56,005 nucleotides of DNA from Pseudomonadota bacterium (GCA_018240425.1 JAFEFU010000002.1:1-56005); one strand, 5' to 3'; shown: positions 16,267 through 25,501, numbered from the stretch's first letter. The notes: generated from the sequence alone by a model not told the origin. Made by a program: numbers and translations.

Positions 16267-16893
16267 GTGACGGGCGAACCGAACAGGAAACGATCCGAAA
16301 CCCGCATTCAGGCGCGCAACCGGCAGGCGATCCTCGATGCCGCGCTCGATGTCTTTTCGGGCCAGGGTTTCCGGGGCGCGACGCTCGACCAGATCGCCGA
16401 GGTCGCGGGCCTGTCGAAACCCAACCTGCTTTACTACTTCCCCTCGAAAGAAGCCGTCCATGCCGAGCTTCTGGCGCGGCTCCTCGACAACTGGCTTGAT
16501 CCCTTGCGCGCGCTTGATCCGAAGGGCGAGCCCAAGGCCGAGCTTCTGGCCTATGTCCGCCGCAAGCTTGACCTGTCGCGCGACTATCCCCGCGAAAGCC
16601 GCCTCTTTGCCAACGAGATCCTGCAAGGCGCGCCCCGGATCATGGAGGCGCTGTCGGGAGACCTCAAACGGCTGGTCGACGAAAAGGCCGCGATCATCGC
16701 TGGCTGGCAGGCCGAGGGGCGCATTGCCGCGCTGCCGCCGCACCACCTGATCTTCTCGATCTGGGCGCTGACCCAGCATTATGCCGACTTCGACGTGCAG
16801 GTGCGCGCCGTCCTCGGCGCGGGCCACGATCCCTATGCCGAGGCGCAGGCGTTTCTCGAAACCCTGTTCGCCCGGCTGCTGTCGCCGGAATAG
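16267..16893 (+). CDS. Second TetR-family regulator of the RutR type
   Basis: A 208-residue TetR protein. The helix-turn-helix (AILDAALDVFSGQGFRGATLDQIAEVAGLSKPNLLYYFPSKEAVH) and the C-terminal NEILQGAPRIMEAL and SIWALTQHYADFDVQVRAVLG match the RutR subgroup and closely parallel the regulator at 12138. The GTG start at 16267 follows AGGGAAG; an in-frame ATG further upstream lacks a ribosome-binding site. It probably controls the divergent aminotransferase gene. Of the two paralogues, this one looks closer to canonical RutR by its C-terminal motif, which I judge from memory. Confidence 0.87.
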   Translation: MTGEPNRKRSETRIQARNRQAILDAALDVFSGQGFRGATLDQIAEVAGLSKPNLLYYFPSKEAVHAELLARLLDNWLDPLRALDPKGEPKAELLAYVRRKLDLSRDYPRESRLFANEILQGAPRIMEALSGDLKRLVDEKAAIIAGWQAEGRIAALPPHHLIFSIWALTQHYADFDVQVRAVLGAGHDPYAEAQAFLETLFARLLSPE

Positions 16894-16905
16894 GGCCGCG
16901 CAAAG

Positions 16906-16934
16906 AAAAACGCGGCCCGGGAGGGCCGCGTTTT
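16906..16934. terminator. Bidirectional terminator between tetR and rpsI
   Basis: AAAAACGCGGCCC-GGGA-GGGCCGCGTTTT has an 8-bp GC stem flanked by A and T runs, so it would work in both directions for these convergent genes. Confidence 0.88.
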
Positions 16935-16950
16935 CCGATGGTCGATCCGA

Positions 16951-17439
16951 TCAGCGCTTCGAGAACTGGAAGCTGCGGCGGGCCTTGGCCTTGCCGTACT
17001 TCTTGCGCTCGACCACGCGCGAGTCGCGGGTCAGGAAGCCCGCGGCCTTCAGCGCGCCGCGCAGGCCCGGTTCATAAAGCTGCAGCGCCTTGGAGATGCC
17101 GTGCTTGACCGCACCGGCCTGGCCCGACAGGCCGCCGCCGGCGACCGTGGCCACCACGTCGAACTGGCCTTCGACATTGGCGATGGTGAAGGGCTGGCGC
17201 AGGATCATCTGAAGCACCGGGCGGGCGAAATAGACCGCCATTTCCTTGCCATTCACCGTGACCTTGCCCGAGCCGGGCTTGATCCAGACGCGGGCGACCG
17301 CGTCCTTGCGCTTGCCGGTGGCATAGGACCGGCCCTGCTTGTCGCGCTGCGGGGTGCGCGGCGCGGCTTCGGCAACGACAGGCGCTGCGGCCGTGACGGC
17401 GGACTTCAGGTCGTCGAGAGATTTGATTTCGTCGGCCAT
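16951..17439 (-). CDS. rpsI: 30S ribosomal protein S9
   Basis: A 162-residue S9 with an alphaproteobacterial N-terminal extension before the conserved [20 protein letters not shown]. The rest is standard: [19 protein letters not shown] and the basic C-terminal tail [17 protein letters not shown] that reaches the P-site tRNA. ATG 17439 is preferred over the GTG at 17445 because GGAG is correctly spaced. It is cotranscribed with rplM; the usual L13-S9 pair. Confidence 0.97.
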   Translation of the reverse strand: MADEIKSLDDLKSAVTAAAPVVAEAAPRTPQRDKQGRSYATGKRKDAVARVWIKPGSGKVTVNGKEMAVYFARPVLQMILRQPFTIANVEGQFDVVATVAGGGLSGQAGAVKHGISKALQLYEPGLRGALKAAGFLTRDSRVVERKKYGKAKARRSFQFSKR

Positions 17440-17441
17440 CT

Positions 17442-17906
17442 TCACGCGCTCCGGGTGTTCTTCGGGTTCATCGACTTGACGTCGAGGACTTCGGGATTCT
17501 GCGCCTCGTGCGGGTGCGCGGCGCCGGCATAGATGCGCAGGTGCGTCATCTGCTGGCGGCCCAGGCGATTGCGGGTGATCATCCGCTCGACCGCCTTTTC
17601 CACCACACGCTCGGGGTGGGCGCCTTCCAGCACCTGCTCGGCGGTGCGGAACTTGATCCCGCCCGGATAGCCGGTGTGCCAGTAGTAACGCTTGTCAGCG
17701 CGCTTGTTGCCGGTCATCTGCACCTTGTCGGCGTTGATGACGATCACGTTGTCGCCCATGTCCATGTGCGGCGTGAAGGTCGGCTTGTGCTTGCCGCGCA
17801 GGCGGTTGGCGACGATCGTGGCGAGGCGGCCCAGAACGACGCCCTCGGCGTCGATCAGGATCCACTTCTTTTCGATCTCCGCCGGTTTTGCGGTATAGGT
17901 TTTCAT
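17442..17906 (-). CDS. rplM: 50S ribosomal protein L13
   Basis: A 154-residue L13 starting [15 protein letters not shown], with the conserved [29 protein letters not shown] and [22 protein letters not shown] blocks. ATG 17906 follows GAAGGG; a frame extending to 18005 is upstream leader. It is the first gene of the rplM-rpsI operon. Confidence 0.97.
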   Translation of the reverse strand: MKTYTAKPAEIEKKWILIDAEGVVLGRLATIVANRLRGKHKPTFTPHMDMGDNVIVINADKVQMTGNKRADKRYYWHTGYPGGIKFRTAEQVLEGAHPERVVEKAVERMITRNRLGRQQMTHLRIYAGAAHPHEAQNPEVLDVKSMNPKNTRSA

Positions 17907-18046
17907 CGGATACCCTTCGGGTTCTTGAGGCCGGTTTTCAGGCCCCGGATCGGATGGGGGCTTTTCCTGCATTTGCCGCGCAGCGTCAAGGGCGCACGGC
18001 AACATTTAATCAAGCGATTTCAAAGCACTGCAAGAGAGGTATCAAT

Positions 18047-18487
18047 TTACCCCACAGCAACCGCCGGTTTTTGCGGCGGAATCGAGAATGTCAGCCCGGC
18101 GCGGGCCACCACCTCCTCCTGCCCTTCGGACCGGATCAGCACGTCGCCCGCCGCCAGATGCCGCCCGATCTTCAATATCCGCGCCTCGCCCAGCAGGTCG
18201 GCATCGGGCATCGGCTTGCGCAGGAAATCCATCGCCACATTGGTCGTCACCGCCAGCGCCTCAAGCCCGATCCGCGACATCAGCGCGAAGTAGAAGGCGA
18301 CGTCGGCCAGCCCGAACAGGGTCGGCCCCGACACCGTTCCCCCCGGCCGCAGATGGCGTTCGCCGACCTTCAGCCGCAGGACGATCCCGTCGGGCGTCAG
18401 CCTCTCGACGGAGAAGTCGTCCCTCACCTGCGGGAAGGTCTCGGCCAGGAACCGGCTCAGCTCGGCCTCGGTCAGGATCGGTCGCAT
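18047..18487 (-). CDS. PaaI-like hotdog-fold thioesterase
   Basis: A 146-residue single hotdog domain. HLRPGGTVSGPTLFGLADVAFYFALMSRIG fits the active-site helix region, and VTTNVAMDFLRKPMPDADLLGEARILKIGRHLAAGDV the following strands. Members hydrolyse acyl-CoA or aryl-CoA thioesters. It is divergent from an enoyl-CoA hydratase gene 54 bases away, so an acyl-CoA role is likely; the substrate is unknown. Confidence 0.82.
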   Translation of the reverse strand: MRPILTEAELSRFLAETFPQVRDDFSVERLTPDGIVLRLKVGERHLRPGGTVSGPTLFGLADVAFYFALMSRIGLEALAVTTNVAMDFLRKPMPDADLLGEARILKIGRHLAAGDVLIRSEGQEEVVARAGLTFSIPPQKPAVAVG

Positions 18488-18541
18488 CTTTCGCCCCGGC
18501 TGCGTCCGGCATAGGCTGTCGGCAAAGCGGAGGTTTGGCAA

Positions 18542-19333
18542 GTGACCGGGGCATTGATCCAAAGGACCGACGACGACGGAGTGGCGACCCTCACCCTGAA
18601 CGCGCCCGAGCGGCTGAATGCCCTGTCGGATGCGATGCTGGCGGCGCTCAGGGCCGAACTGGTGGCGCTGGCCGCTGACCGCGGCACGCGGGCGGTGATC
18701 CTGCGCGGCGCGGGCCGCGCCTTCTGCGCCGGCCATGACCTGAAGGAGATGCAGGCCGCGCGTCAGGCGCCCGACCGCGGCCGCGCCTATTTCGCCGACC
18801 TTTTCGCCCGCTGCGCCGAAGTCATGCAGATGATCCCCGCGCTGCCGCAGCCGGTCATCGCCGAGGTTCAGGGCGTGGCGACGGCGGCGGGCTGCCAGCT
18901 GGTCGCCGCCTGCGACATGGCGCTGGCGGCAACGGACGCGCGTTTCGGCGTCAACGGCGTGAACATCGGCCTGTTCTGCTCGACGCCGATGGTGGCGCTC
19001 AGCCGCAACGTCGCGCGCAAGCAGGCGTTCGAGATGCTGACCACCGGCCAGTTCATCACCGCCGCCCGCGCCGCCGAGATCGGACTTGTCAACCGCGCCG
19101 TGCCCGCCGACCGGCTGGGCGCGGAAACGCTGGCTCTGGCGCGGCTGGTGGCCGACAAGCAGCCGTCGGCGGTCAGGATCGGCAAGCGTGCCTTCTACGA
19201 CCAGGCCGGCCTGCCCCTGCCCGAGGCCTACGACCTGACCGGCCGGGTGATGGTCGAGAACATGCTCTGGCGCGACACGGACGAAGGCATCGCCGCCTTC
19301 CTGGAAAAGCGCGGCCCGGCGGCGCGGGACTGA
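18542..19333 (+). CDS. Enoyl-CoA hydratase/isomerase family protein
   Basis: A 263-residue crotonase-fold protein. The oxyanion-hole region reads RGAGRAFCAGHDLKEMQ (about residues 56-72), and the second block is VQGVATAAGCQLVAACDMALA. The Glu normally used for hydration in this block appears replaced (TAAGCQL), so isomerase, lyase or a non-hydrating activity is possible. The C-terminal part (EAYDLTGRVMVENMLWRDTDEGIAAFLEKRGP) matches the EchD-like group. It starts with GTG after GGAGG. Divergent from a thioesterase gene and convergent with an MFS gene. Confidence 0.82.
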   Translation: MTGALIQRTDDDGVATLTLNAPERLNALSDAMLAALRAELVALAADRGTRAVILRGAGRAFCAGHDLKEMQAARQAPDRGRAYFADLFARCAEVMQMIPALPQPVIAEVQGVATAAGCQLVAACDMALAATDARFGVNGVNIGLFCSTPMVALSRNVARKQAFEMLTTGQFITAARAAEIGLVNRAVPADRLGAETLALARLVADKQPSAVRIGKRAFYDQAGLPLPEAYDLTGRVMVENMLWRDTDEGIAAFLEKRGPAARD

Positions 19334-19340
19334 GGGCGCC

Positions 19341-20528
19341 CTACCCGGCGCTTCCCGCCGGGCGCAGCCGCAGCAGGATCGCCAGCGAGGCCAGGGCGAG
19401 CCCGGCGCAGGTCGCGATGACCAGGGGCGCCGCGCCCATCCCCAGAAGCCAGGCCCCCGCCACCGGCGCCGCCGCCGAGGCGAGGATCGGCGCCACCGCC
19501 ACCGCACCCGAGATCGCGCCGAACCCTTCGCGCCCCAGATGGTCGGCGATCAGCACCGGGCGCATGATCGAGATGATGCCGATCCCCGCCCCCTGGAACA
19601 TCGCGGCCAGGAAGATCGCCGCCGGCGCAACCCCGGCCAGCCACAGCGCGCAGGCGGTGCCGATCAGGCAGGCCAGCGCGATCGCGGTGGCGCGGCGGTT
19701 GCCGATCCGGGCCTCGTTCAGCAAGAGGAGGAACCGCCCGAGCACCTGGCAGGGGCCGATCGAGGCCGCCGCCAGCGCCGCCTCGCCCGCCCCGGCCCCG
19801 CGCGCGGTGAACAGCTCGAGAACATAGGTGATGAGGATCCCGTGGTTCATGTAGGCCAGCGACAGAAGCGCCGACAGCGCCCAGAAGGCAGGCCGCGCCA
19901 TCGCCTCGCGCAGCCTGCCCCGGGGCGCGGGCTGCCGTTCAGCCCCGGCCCGCTGGGTGGTGGCGCGCAGGATCCGCACGCCAAAGATGTTGGCCGGGAC
20001 TCCGACGAAGATCATCAGGCAGGCATAGCCGATCAGCGCCCCGGCCGCCCCGGTGGCCTGCACCATCCAGTGGCCGAAGGGAAAGGCGATGGTTCCCGAA
20101 AAGCCCGCGATCAGCGTGACCTGCACGATGGCCCGGCGCGCCTCGCCGCCCAGCCGGCGGGTCAGGAAGGAAAAGCAGGTCTCGTAGAGGCAGCCGGCCT
20201 GCGCCACACCCACCACCGCCCAGAGCGCCAGCCATTGCCCCTCGCCCCTGACAAATCCCATCAGCGCGATGGCGAGCGCGGCGGGCACCGGCAGGAAGGC
20301 CAGCATCTCGCCGCCGAGGCCGCGGTCGACCAGCCGCCCGGTCAGCGGCGTCAGCCCCGCCATCAGCAGGTAGGAGAGCGTCGGGCCGAGCGCCAGCGTC
20401 GCCTTGGTCCAGCCGGTCGCGGCCTCGAGCGCGGGCAGGAGCGCCGGAAAGGCATAGTAGACCCCGGCATAGGTCAGGGTCTGGCCCACGGCCAGCAGTG
20501 CCACCGCGCCGCGCTGCGCCCCGGTCAC
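19341..20528 (-). CDS. MFS transporter
   Basis: A 395-residue major facilitator protein with about 12 hydrophobic segments and a cytoplasmic loop around residues 190-212 (RATTQRAGAERQPAPRGRLREAM). The motif-A-like GLTPLTGRLVDRGLGGE lies between helices 2 and 3. The start is GTG in a GTGA overlap with the carboxypeptidase stop codon, so the two genes are translationally coupled. The C-terminal domain has a Gly- and Ala-rich helix set. The substrate is not readable; export of a peptide or amino acid product is only a guess from linkage. Confidence 0.83.
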   Translation of the reverse strand: MTGAQRGAVALLAVGQTLTYAGVYYAFPALLPALEAATGWTKATLALGPTLSYLLMAGLTPLTGRLVDRGLGGEMLAFLPVPAALAIALMGFVRGEGQWLALWAVVGVAQAGCLYETCFSFLTRRLGGEARRAIVQVTLIAGFSGTIAFPFGHWMVQATGAAGALIGYACLMIFVGVPANIFGVRILRATTQRAGAERQPAPRGRLREAMARPAFWALSALLSLAYMNHGILITYVLELFTARGAGAGEAALAAASIGPCQVLGRFLLLLNEARIGNRRATAIALACLIGTACALWLAGVAPAAIFLAAMFQGAGIGIISIMRPVLIADHLGREGFGAISGAVAVAPILASAAAPVAGAWLLGMGAAPLVIATCAGLALASLAILLRLRPAGSAG

Positions 20529-22000
20529 AGCCGGTAGATGGCGCGGAACTTCGCGTCCAGATAGTCGAGCAGCGGCCCCGCCGAAGGCGCGAAGCCGCAG
20601 GCATGTTCGACCGTCGCCTCGGGCGGGCGCAGGCCGCCGAACTGCTGGAGCCGCGCCCTCAGCCAGCCGGTCGCGGGGCTGGCGTCGCCGCGCGCCAGGC
20701 TTTCGTCAAGGCCGGGCAGGTCGCGGCGCAGCGCCTGGTGCAGGCAGCCGGCGTAAAGGTTGCCCAGCGAATAGGTGGGGAAATAGCCGATCAGCCCGGC
20801 TGACCAGTGCACATCCTGCAACATCCCCTGCGAGGGCCTGCCGACCGCATGGCCGAAGTCCTTGAGGAACCGTTCGTTCCACGCCGCCTCGAGATCGGCC
20901 ACCGCCAGCCGCCCGGCGATCAGGTCGCGTTCCAGATCGAAGCGCAGCATGATGTGCAGGTTGTACTGCACCTCGTCGGCCTCGGTGCGGATATGGCCGT
21001 CGTGGACCCGGTTGGCGGCGGCGTAGAAGGCATCGGCATCGGCCAGGCCCAGATCGCCGAAGGTGTCCTTCATGCGCGCGAACATCCAGCCGGTAAAGGC
21101 CCGCGACCGGCCGATCTGGTTCTCGTAGATGCGGCTCTGGCTTTCGTGCACGCCCATCGACACGCCCTGCCCCAAGGGCGTCAGCAGATGCGCGGGGTCG
21201 ATCGCCTGCTCATAACCCGCATGGCCGGTCTCGTGGATCGTCGAGTAGAGGCAGTTGAACGGATCGCCTTCATTGGTGCGGGTAGTGATCCTGACGTCAT
21301 TGCCCGAGCCCGAGGAAAAGGGATGCACCGCCAGATCCAGCCGCCCGCGCCCCCAGTCATAGCCGAAGGCATCGGCCATCTGCCGCGCCAGCGCCAGCTG
21401 GCCCTCGGGCGCGAACCGGCCCTGCAGCGGCGCGGGCTGGAACGCGGCCCCCAGCACCGCCGCGCGCAAGGAGACCAGCCGCGGCCGCATCTCGGCGAAC
21501 ATCGCCGCCAGAGCCGCGCCGGTCGCCCCCGGCTCGTAATCCTCGAGAAGCGCGTCATAGGCGTCGCCGCCCTCGGCCAGCGCCTGCCCCTTTTCACGGA
21601 TCAGGGCCACGACCCGCTCCAGCGTCGGCAGGAAAAGGGCCACGTCGTCCCTGGCCCGCGCCTCGGCCCAGATCCCCTGCGCCAGGCTGGTCACGCGGGC
21701 GATCTCCGCCGCCAGCCGCGCCGGCACCAGGGCCGTGCGCCGGTAGGCGCGCCCGATCAGCTCGACGGCGCGCGCGCCGGCCGCGTCCGGGGCCTTGGCC
21801 GCCGCCAGCCAGTCGCCGATCCTTGGATCGGTGCGCCGCGCGTGCAGAACCCCTTCGAGCGCCGCCATCTCCTCGCCGCGCTGCTCGGCGGCGCCGCGCG
21901 GCATCATGGTTTCCTGATCCCAGCCCAGACGGCCGGCGACCTGCGCCAGCGCCTCGGTTTCGCGCTGAAAGGCCATGAGGTCGTTGAAGGCGTTCATCAT
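20525..22000 (-). CDS. Carboxypeptidase Taq (M32 family metallopeptidase)
   Basis: A 491-residue cytoplasmic carboxypeptidase. The HExxH zinc motif is in STIHETGHAGYEQ (about residue 255), with the downstream HESQSRIYENQIGRS carrying the third ligand. IRTEADEVQYNLHIMLRFDLE and DVHWSAGLIGYFPTYSLGN are M32 signatures. It starts at MMNAF in an ATGA overlap with ctaA. The continuous frame reaching 23176 is chance read-through of the ctaA region and is not used. Confidence 0.93.
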   Translation of the reverse strand: MMNAFNDLMAFQRETEALAQVAGRLGWDQETMMPRGAAEQRGEEMAALEGVLHARRTDPRIGDWLAAAKAPDAAGARAVELIGRAYRRTALVPARLAAEIARVTSLAQGIWAEARARDDVALFLPTLERVVALIREKGQALAEGGDAYDALLEDYEPGATGAALAAMFAEMRPRLVSLRAAVLGAAFQPAPLQGRFAPEGQLALARQMADAFGYDWGRGRLDLAVHPFSSGSGNDVRITTRTNEGDPFNCLYSTIHETGHAGYEQAIDPAHLLTPLGQGVSMGVHESQSRIYENQIGRSRAFTGWMFARMKDTFGDLGLADADAFYAAANRVHDGHIRTEADEVQYNLHIMLRFDLERDLIAGRLAVADLEAAWNERFLKDFGHAVGRPSQGMLQDVHWSAGLIGYFPTYSLGNLYAGCLHQALRRDLPGLDESLARGDASPATGWLRARLQQFGGLRPPEATVEHACGFAPSAGPLLDYLDAKFRAIYRL

Positions 22001-23148
22001 TTCTGATCCCTGATGGCGGTGACGATGGGATACATCGCCCGGTGGCGGGCGCGCAGGACGAAGGTGAACAGCGCGATGGCCCCGGCCTGATGGGCCGCTC
22101 CCAGCCCCAGCGGTGCGCCGTGCAGGGCGGTGAAAATCCCAAGGCCCGCCTGCAGGCAGACCATGACGCCCACCAGCGCGAAGGCCCCGGCCGTCGCCGG
22201 ATGCGGCGAGCGCCGCCCCCTGGCCCAGGCGATCAGGCCGAGGGCAAGGACGGCATAGCCCATCATCCGGTGCACGAACTGGACCAGTCCCGGATTTTCG
22301 AAGAACGCGCGCCAGACCGCGCCGCCGTCCGGCACATAGAAGGCATCGGCGGGAAAGAAGGTCTCGCCCATCAGCGGCCAGGTCGGAAAGGCCCGGCCCG
22401 CGTCGATCCCGGCGACCAGCGCCCCCAGCAGGACCTGAAGAAAGACCGCGTGCATCAGCCCGGTCGAGATCGCCACCAGCCGCCGCTCGCCCTGGCGCCG
22501 CGCCTGCAACAGGGCGCTTTGCGGACGGGCCAGCGACAGGATGAACCATGCGGTCAGCCCGAGGATGGCGAAACCGATCCCGAGGTGGATCGCCAGCCGG
22601 TAGGAGGCGACGGCCACCATCTGCCCGGTCAGCCCCGAAGCCACCATCCACCAGCCGATCGCTCCCTGCAGCGCGCCGAGCGCGCCAAGGCCCAGAAGCC
22701 GCCTGCCCCAGCCCGCCGGAATCCGCCGCGTCAGCCAGAGGATCAGGAACCCCAGCCCCCAGACCGCGCCAATGGTGCGCCCCAGCTGCCTGTGCCCCCA
22801 CTCCCACCAGAAGATCGTCTTGAACTGCGCCAGATCCATCTGGCTGTTCATCAGGCGGAACTGCGGACTCTGCTGGTATTTCTGGAACTCCGACTGCCAG
22901 TCGGCCTCGTTCATCGGCGGGATGGCGCCGGTCACGGGGCGCCATTCGGTAATCGACAGGCCCGCGTCCGACAGCCGCGTCAGCCCACCGACCAGGATCA
23001 TCGCCACCACGAGGGCAAAGATCATGCACAGCCAGATGCGCACCGGCGCCAGCCCGCGCCGGCCCGCGTCGATCATGCCGCCCTGCGGGACAGGCGCGGC
23101 CTTCGCCCCCTCGCCCACGTCCTGAAATATGCTGCGCTTTTCGGCCAT
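21997..23148 (-). CDS. ctaA: Heme A synthase (CtaA/COX15)
   Basis: A 383-residue integral membrane enzyme that oxidises the heme O methyl group to make heme A for cytochrome aa3 oxidases. It has eight hydrophobic helices with heme-binding His residues in WEWGHRQLGR, RLAIHLGIG, FVHRMMGYA and GAAHQAGAI. The family opening GGLTRLSDAGLSITEWRPVTGAIPP is intact. The alphaproteobacterial form is longer than the Bacillus one, as here. It overlaps the M32 peptidase gene. Confidence 0.95.
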   Translation of the reverse strand: MAEKRSIFQDVGEGAKAAPVPQGGMIDAGRRGLAPVRIWLCMIFALVVAMILVGGLTRLSDAGLSITEWRPVTGAIPPMNEADWQSEFQKYQQSPQFRLMNSQMDLAQFKTIFWWEWGHRQLGRTIGAVWGLGFLILWLTRRIPAGWGRRLLGLGALGALQGAIGWWMVASGLTGQMVAVASYRLAIHLGIGFAILGLTAWFILSLARPQSALLQARRQGERRLVAISTGLMHAVFLQVLLGALVAGIDAGRAFPTWPLMGETFFPADAFYVPDGGAVWRAFFENPGLVQFVHRMMGYAVLALGLIAWARGRRSPHPATAGAFALVGVMVCLQAGLGIFTALHGAPLGLGAAHQAGAIALFTFVLRARHRAMYPIVTAIRDQK

Positions 23149-23230
23149 GTCCCGCCCTTCCGCTTCGGCGCGACACTAGGCGGGCGGGCGGGCGGCTTCA
23201 AGGGCGGGCGGGAGGCCCTGCCCGCTGCCC

Positions 23231-23539
23231 CTACAGCAGTTCGTCGCGCACGCAGGCGCGCAACACCGCCGGAACCTCGGATTCCGCGACCTCGACGCTC
23301 AGCACCCTGGCGCCGACCTGGCGGGTGATGCGGTAGAGGAATTCGTCGGGCATGGGCGGTGCCGGGCCGGCCTGGCCCAGCAGCCGGTCGAGCGTCGCGC
23401 GGTCGGCCCGGCTCAGCGCCGACAGGGGCAGGGTGCCGCGGCTCCTGATCCGCGCGCCCGGCCCGCCGAACCCGGCAAGGCCGCCGATCCGCTCGACGTC
23501 GATCCTGCCGCCCGAGGCGCCTTCGCCGTCATCCGTCAC
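23231..23539 (-). CDS. Emfourin-like protealysin inhibitor
   Basis: A 102-residue protein with RIDVERIGGLAGFGGPGARI near the N terminus, then LPLSALSRADRATLDRLLGQAG. This resembles emfourin, the small inhibitor encoded with protealysin. It starts with GTG in a GTGA overlap with the protease stop codon, giving strict coupling. Known emfourins bind the thermolysin-fold active site and protect the producing cell. The family call is from pattern recall and gene order, both of which agree. Confidence 0.78.
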   Translation of the reverse strand: MTDDGEGASGGRIDVERIGGLAGFGGPGARIRSRGTLPLSALSRADRATLDRLLGQAGPAPPMPDEFLYRITRQVGARVLSVEVAESEVPAVLRACVRDELL

Positions 23540-24573
23540 AGGCCGACCTTCCTCCATCCCTGATCGAGCGCGCCCGCGACCGCCGCGTCGCCCGGATACA
23601 GCGTCGCCCCCGCCTTGCGGGTGCGCTCGGCGAAGGCGGCCATCTTCATGTTCGGCGACGGACGGTAGCCCGTCATCGCCCTATACCAGACCTGGCCGAG
23701 CCGTTCCCAGCTTTTTCCGCCAAGCGCCTTCGCGGCGGTGGTGAAGGCAAGGTTCGGCACCCCGCTTGAGTGATGGGGGTCCATGCCCTTCTTGAACTGG
23801 CTGATATGGGTGATCTGCGGCGCGAGGCAGTGGCCGGCCGCCGGGTCGGCCATGTCGCGCAGGCAGGTGAAGCCGCGGGCCGTCGCCTCGGGCCCCATGA
23901 TGTCCTTGCCGATCAGCCAGTCGGCCCCGGTCACGTCCTGCCCGGCCTGCCACTGGCGGAACATCGAGCCGAACACGTCCGACAGGCTTTCGTTCAGCCC
24001 GCCCGCCTCGTTGGTATAGCCCAGCTGGATCGTGTGCTGGGTGACGCCGTGGGTGATCTCGTGCCCGATCACGTCGTTGCCCCTGGAAAAGTCGAGAAAG
24101 ATCCGCCCGTCGCCGTCGCCGTAGGTCATCTGCACGCCGTTCCAGAAGGCGTTGTTGTAATCGACGCCATAATGGATCGACGAGGCCAGCGTCATGCCCG
24201 CACCGTCAATCGAATTGCGGCCGAACGCCTTGGCGTAGAACCGGGCAAGCGCGGTGGTCTCGTCGAAGACCGTCCTTGCTGTCGCGTCGCTCGATTTCCC
24301 CGGCGCCGGGACAGGCACGCCGGGAAGCGTGGTTCCATGCTGGCAGTCCGCGACCAACACCTGCGGCACCGGCGGGGCGGCCGCCGGTGCCGGCACCGGT
24401 GCCAGCCGCATCCCGAGCCGCGTCAGCCGGTGATTCTGCGCCCTGAGCCTGCGCAGCTCGATGTCGAGTTTCGCGGTCCGCGCCATTCCCTTGCGCACCG
24501 TCGCGCTCAGGCTGTCATTGCGCGAAAGCCGCTCGAGAACGTCCCTGGGAACGATGAAGCAATGGCCACACAT
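23536..24573 (-). CDS. Protealysin-like M4 (thermolysin-fold) metalloprotease
   Basis: A 345-residue protease with zinc motif GHEITHGVTQH (about residues 168-178) and the third-ligand motif GGLNESLSDVFGS (about 190-202). The catalytic His region is GMDPHHSSGVPNLAF. There is no signal peptide; it starts MCGHCFIVPRDVLERL, matching the short protealysin pro-region that normally has CxCxIIPP followed by a hydrophobic residue. Here the second Pro is Arg, and only part of the Cys pattern is present. A Pro/Ala-rich linker lies near residues 57-72. Protealysins are active in the cytoplasm or released by unusual routes. Confidence 0.9.
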   Translation of the reverse strand: MCGHCFIVPRDVLERLSRNDSLSATVRKGMARTAKLDIELRRLRAQNHRLTRLGMRLAPVPAPAAAPPVPQVLVADCQHGTTLPGVPVPAPGKSSDATARTVFDETTALARFYAKAFGRNSIDGAGMTLASSIHYGVDYNNAFWNGVQMTYGDGDGRIFLDFSRGNDVIGHEITHGVTQHTIQLGYTNEAGGLNESLSDVFGSMFRQWQAGQDVTGADWLIGKDIMGPEATARGFTCLRDMADPAAGHCLAPQITHISQFKKGMDPHHSSGVPNLAFTTAAKALGGKSWERLGQVWYRAMTGYRPSPNMKMAAFAERTRKAGATLYPGDAAVAGALDQGWRKVGL

Positions 24574-24696
24574 AATCGCCTCCCTGATGAAAATTCACGG
24601 GGCGATCATAGCGCAAATCCGCTCTTCCCTGGATGGATCGGTTTGAGGCCGTGCCCGCGCAGGCTGAACCTGGCCGATGGCCGCGCCGGCCGGGGG

Positions 24697-25437
24697 TCAG
24701 CCGCCGTCGCGCTTGCGCAGGATCTGGCGCAGCATCCCGTGAAAGGTCTGCACGTCGGCGCGGGTCAGGGGCATCCGGCTCCAGAGGTTGCGCAGATTCA
24801 GCTTCATGCCCTCGGCCCTGGTCGCGGGGAAGAAGAAGCCCGCCTCATCCAGCCGCTCCTCGAAATGGTCGCCGAGCCGGTCGATCTCGATGCGGCTGGC
24901 GAATTCGGTGCGGCCCATCTCGACCACTTCGGGCGGCCTGTCGCTGCCCTGCCGCATCCATTCATAGGCGCACAGAAGCACCGCCTGTCCGAGGTTCAGC
25001 GAGGCGAAATCGGGGTTGACCGGCACCGAGATGATGGCATTGGCGCGGGCCACGTCCTCGTTCTCGAGGCCCGCGCGCTCGGGGCCGAAGAGGATGGCGA
25101 CCTTCTGGCCGCCCTCGCAAAGGGCGCGCGCATGCTCCATCGCCCGCTCGGGCGTCATCACCGGCTTGGTCAGCTCGCGCCCGCGCGCGGTGGTGGCAAA
25201 GACATAGGCGCAGTCGGCCACCGCCTCGGGCAGGGTCGCGAAGACGCCGGCATGATCGAGCACCCTCCCCGCCGCGCCCGACGCCATCGCCACGGCGCGG
25301 GGGTTGGGCCAGCCGTCGCGTGGATCGACCAGCCGCATCCGGTCGAGCGCGAAGTTCAGCATCGCCCGCGCAGCCGCGCCGATGTTCTCGCCCATCTGCG
25401 GGCGGACAAGCACGAATACGGGCTGAAGATCTGGCAT
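24697..25437 (-). CDS. TrmJ-type RNA 2'-O-methyltransferase (SpoU family)
   Basis: A 246-residue SPOUT methyltransferase. Motif 1 is FVLVRPQMGENIGAAARAMLNF (about residues 8-29), motif 2 VAILFGPERAGLENED and motif 3 ISVPVNPDFASLNLGQAVLLCAYEW, which form the knot binding S-adenosylmethionine. This pattern is TrmJ/LasT, which modifies position 32 of the tRNA anticodon loop. The C-terminal part (WSRMPLTRADVQTFHGMLRQI) is typical of TrmJ. The ATG at 25437 follows GGGGAG; the longer frame is not supported. Confidence 0.9.
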   Translation of the reverse strand: MPDLQPVFVLVRPQMGENIGAAARAMLNFALDRMRLVDPRDGWPNPRAVAMASGAAGRVLDHAGVFATLPEAVADCAYVFATTARGRELTKPVMTPERAMEHARALCEGGQKVAILFGPERAGLENEDVARANAIISVPVNPDFASLNLGQAVLLCAYEWMRQGSDRPPEVVEMGRTEFASRIEIDRLGDHFEERLDEAGFFFPATRAEGMKLNLRNLWSRMPLTRADVQTFHGMLRQILRKRDGG

Positions 25438-25501
25438 GGTTCTGGCTCCCCGGACCCCGGCCTGATACGCTGGCCCCGCCGCCGATGGCAAGGAGAGAGG
25501 C

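Noticed and set aside
22001..23176. Extension of the M32 peptidase frame through ctaA
   Set aside because: The region encodes heme A synthase in another frame; the peptidase begins at its ATGA overlap with ctaA.
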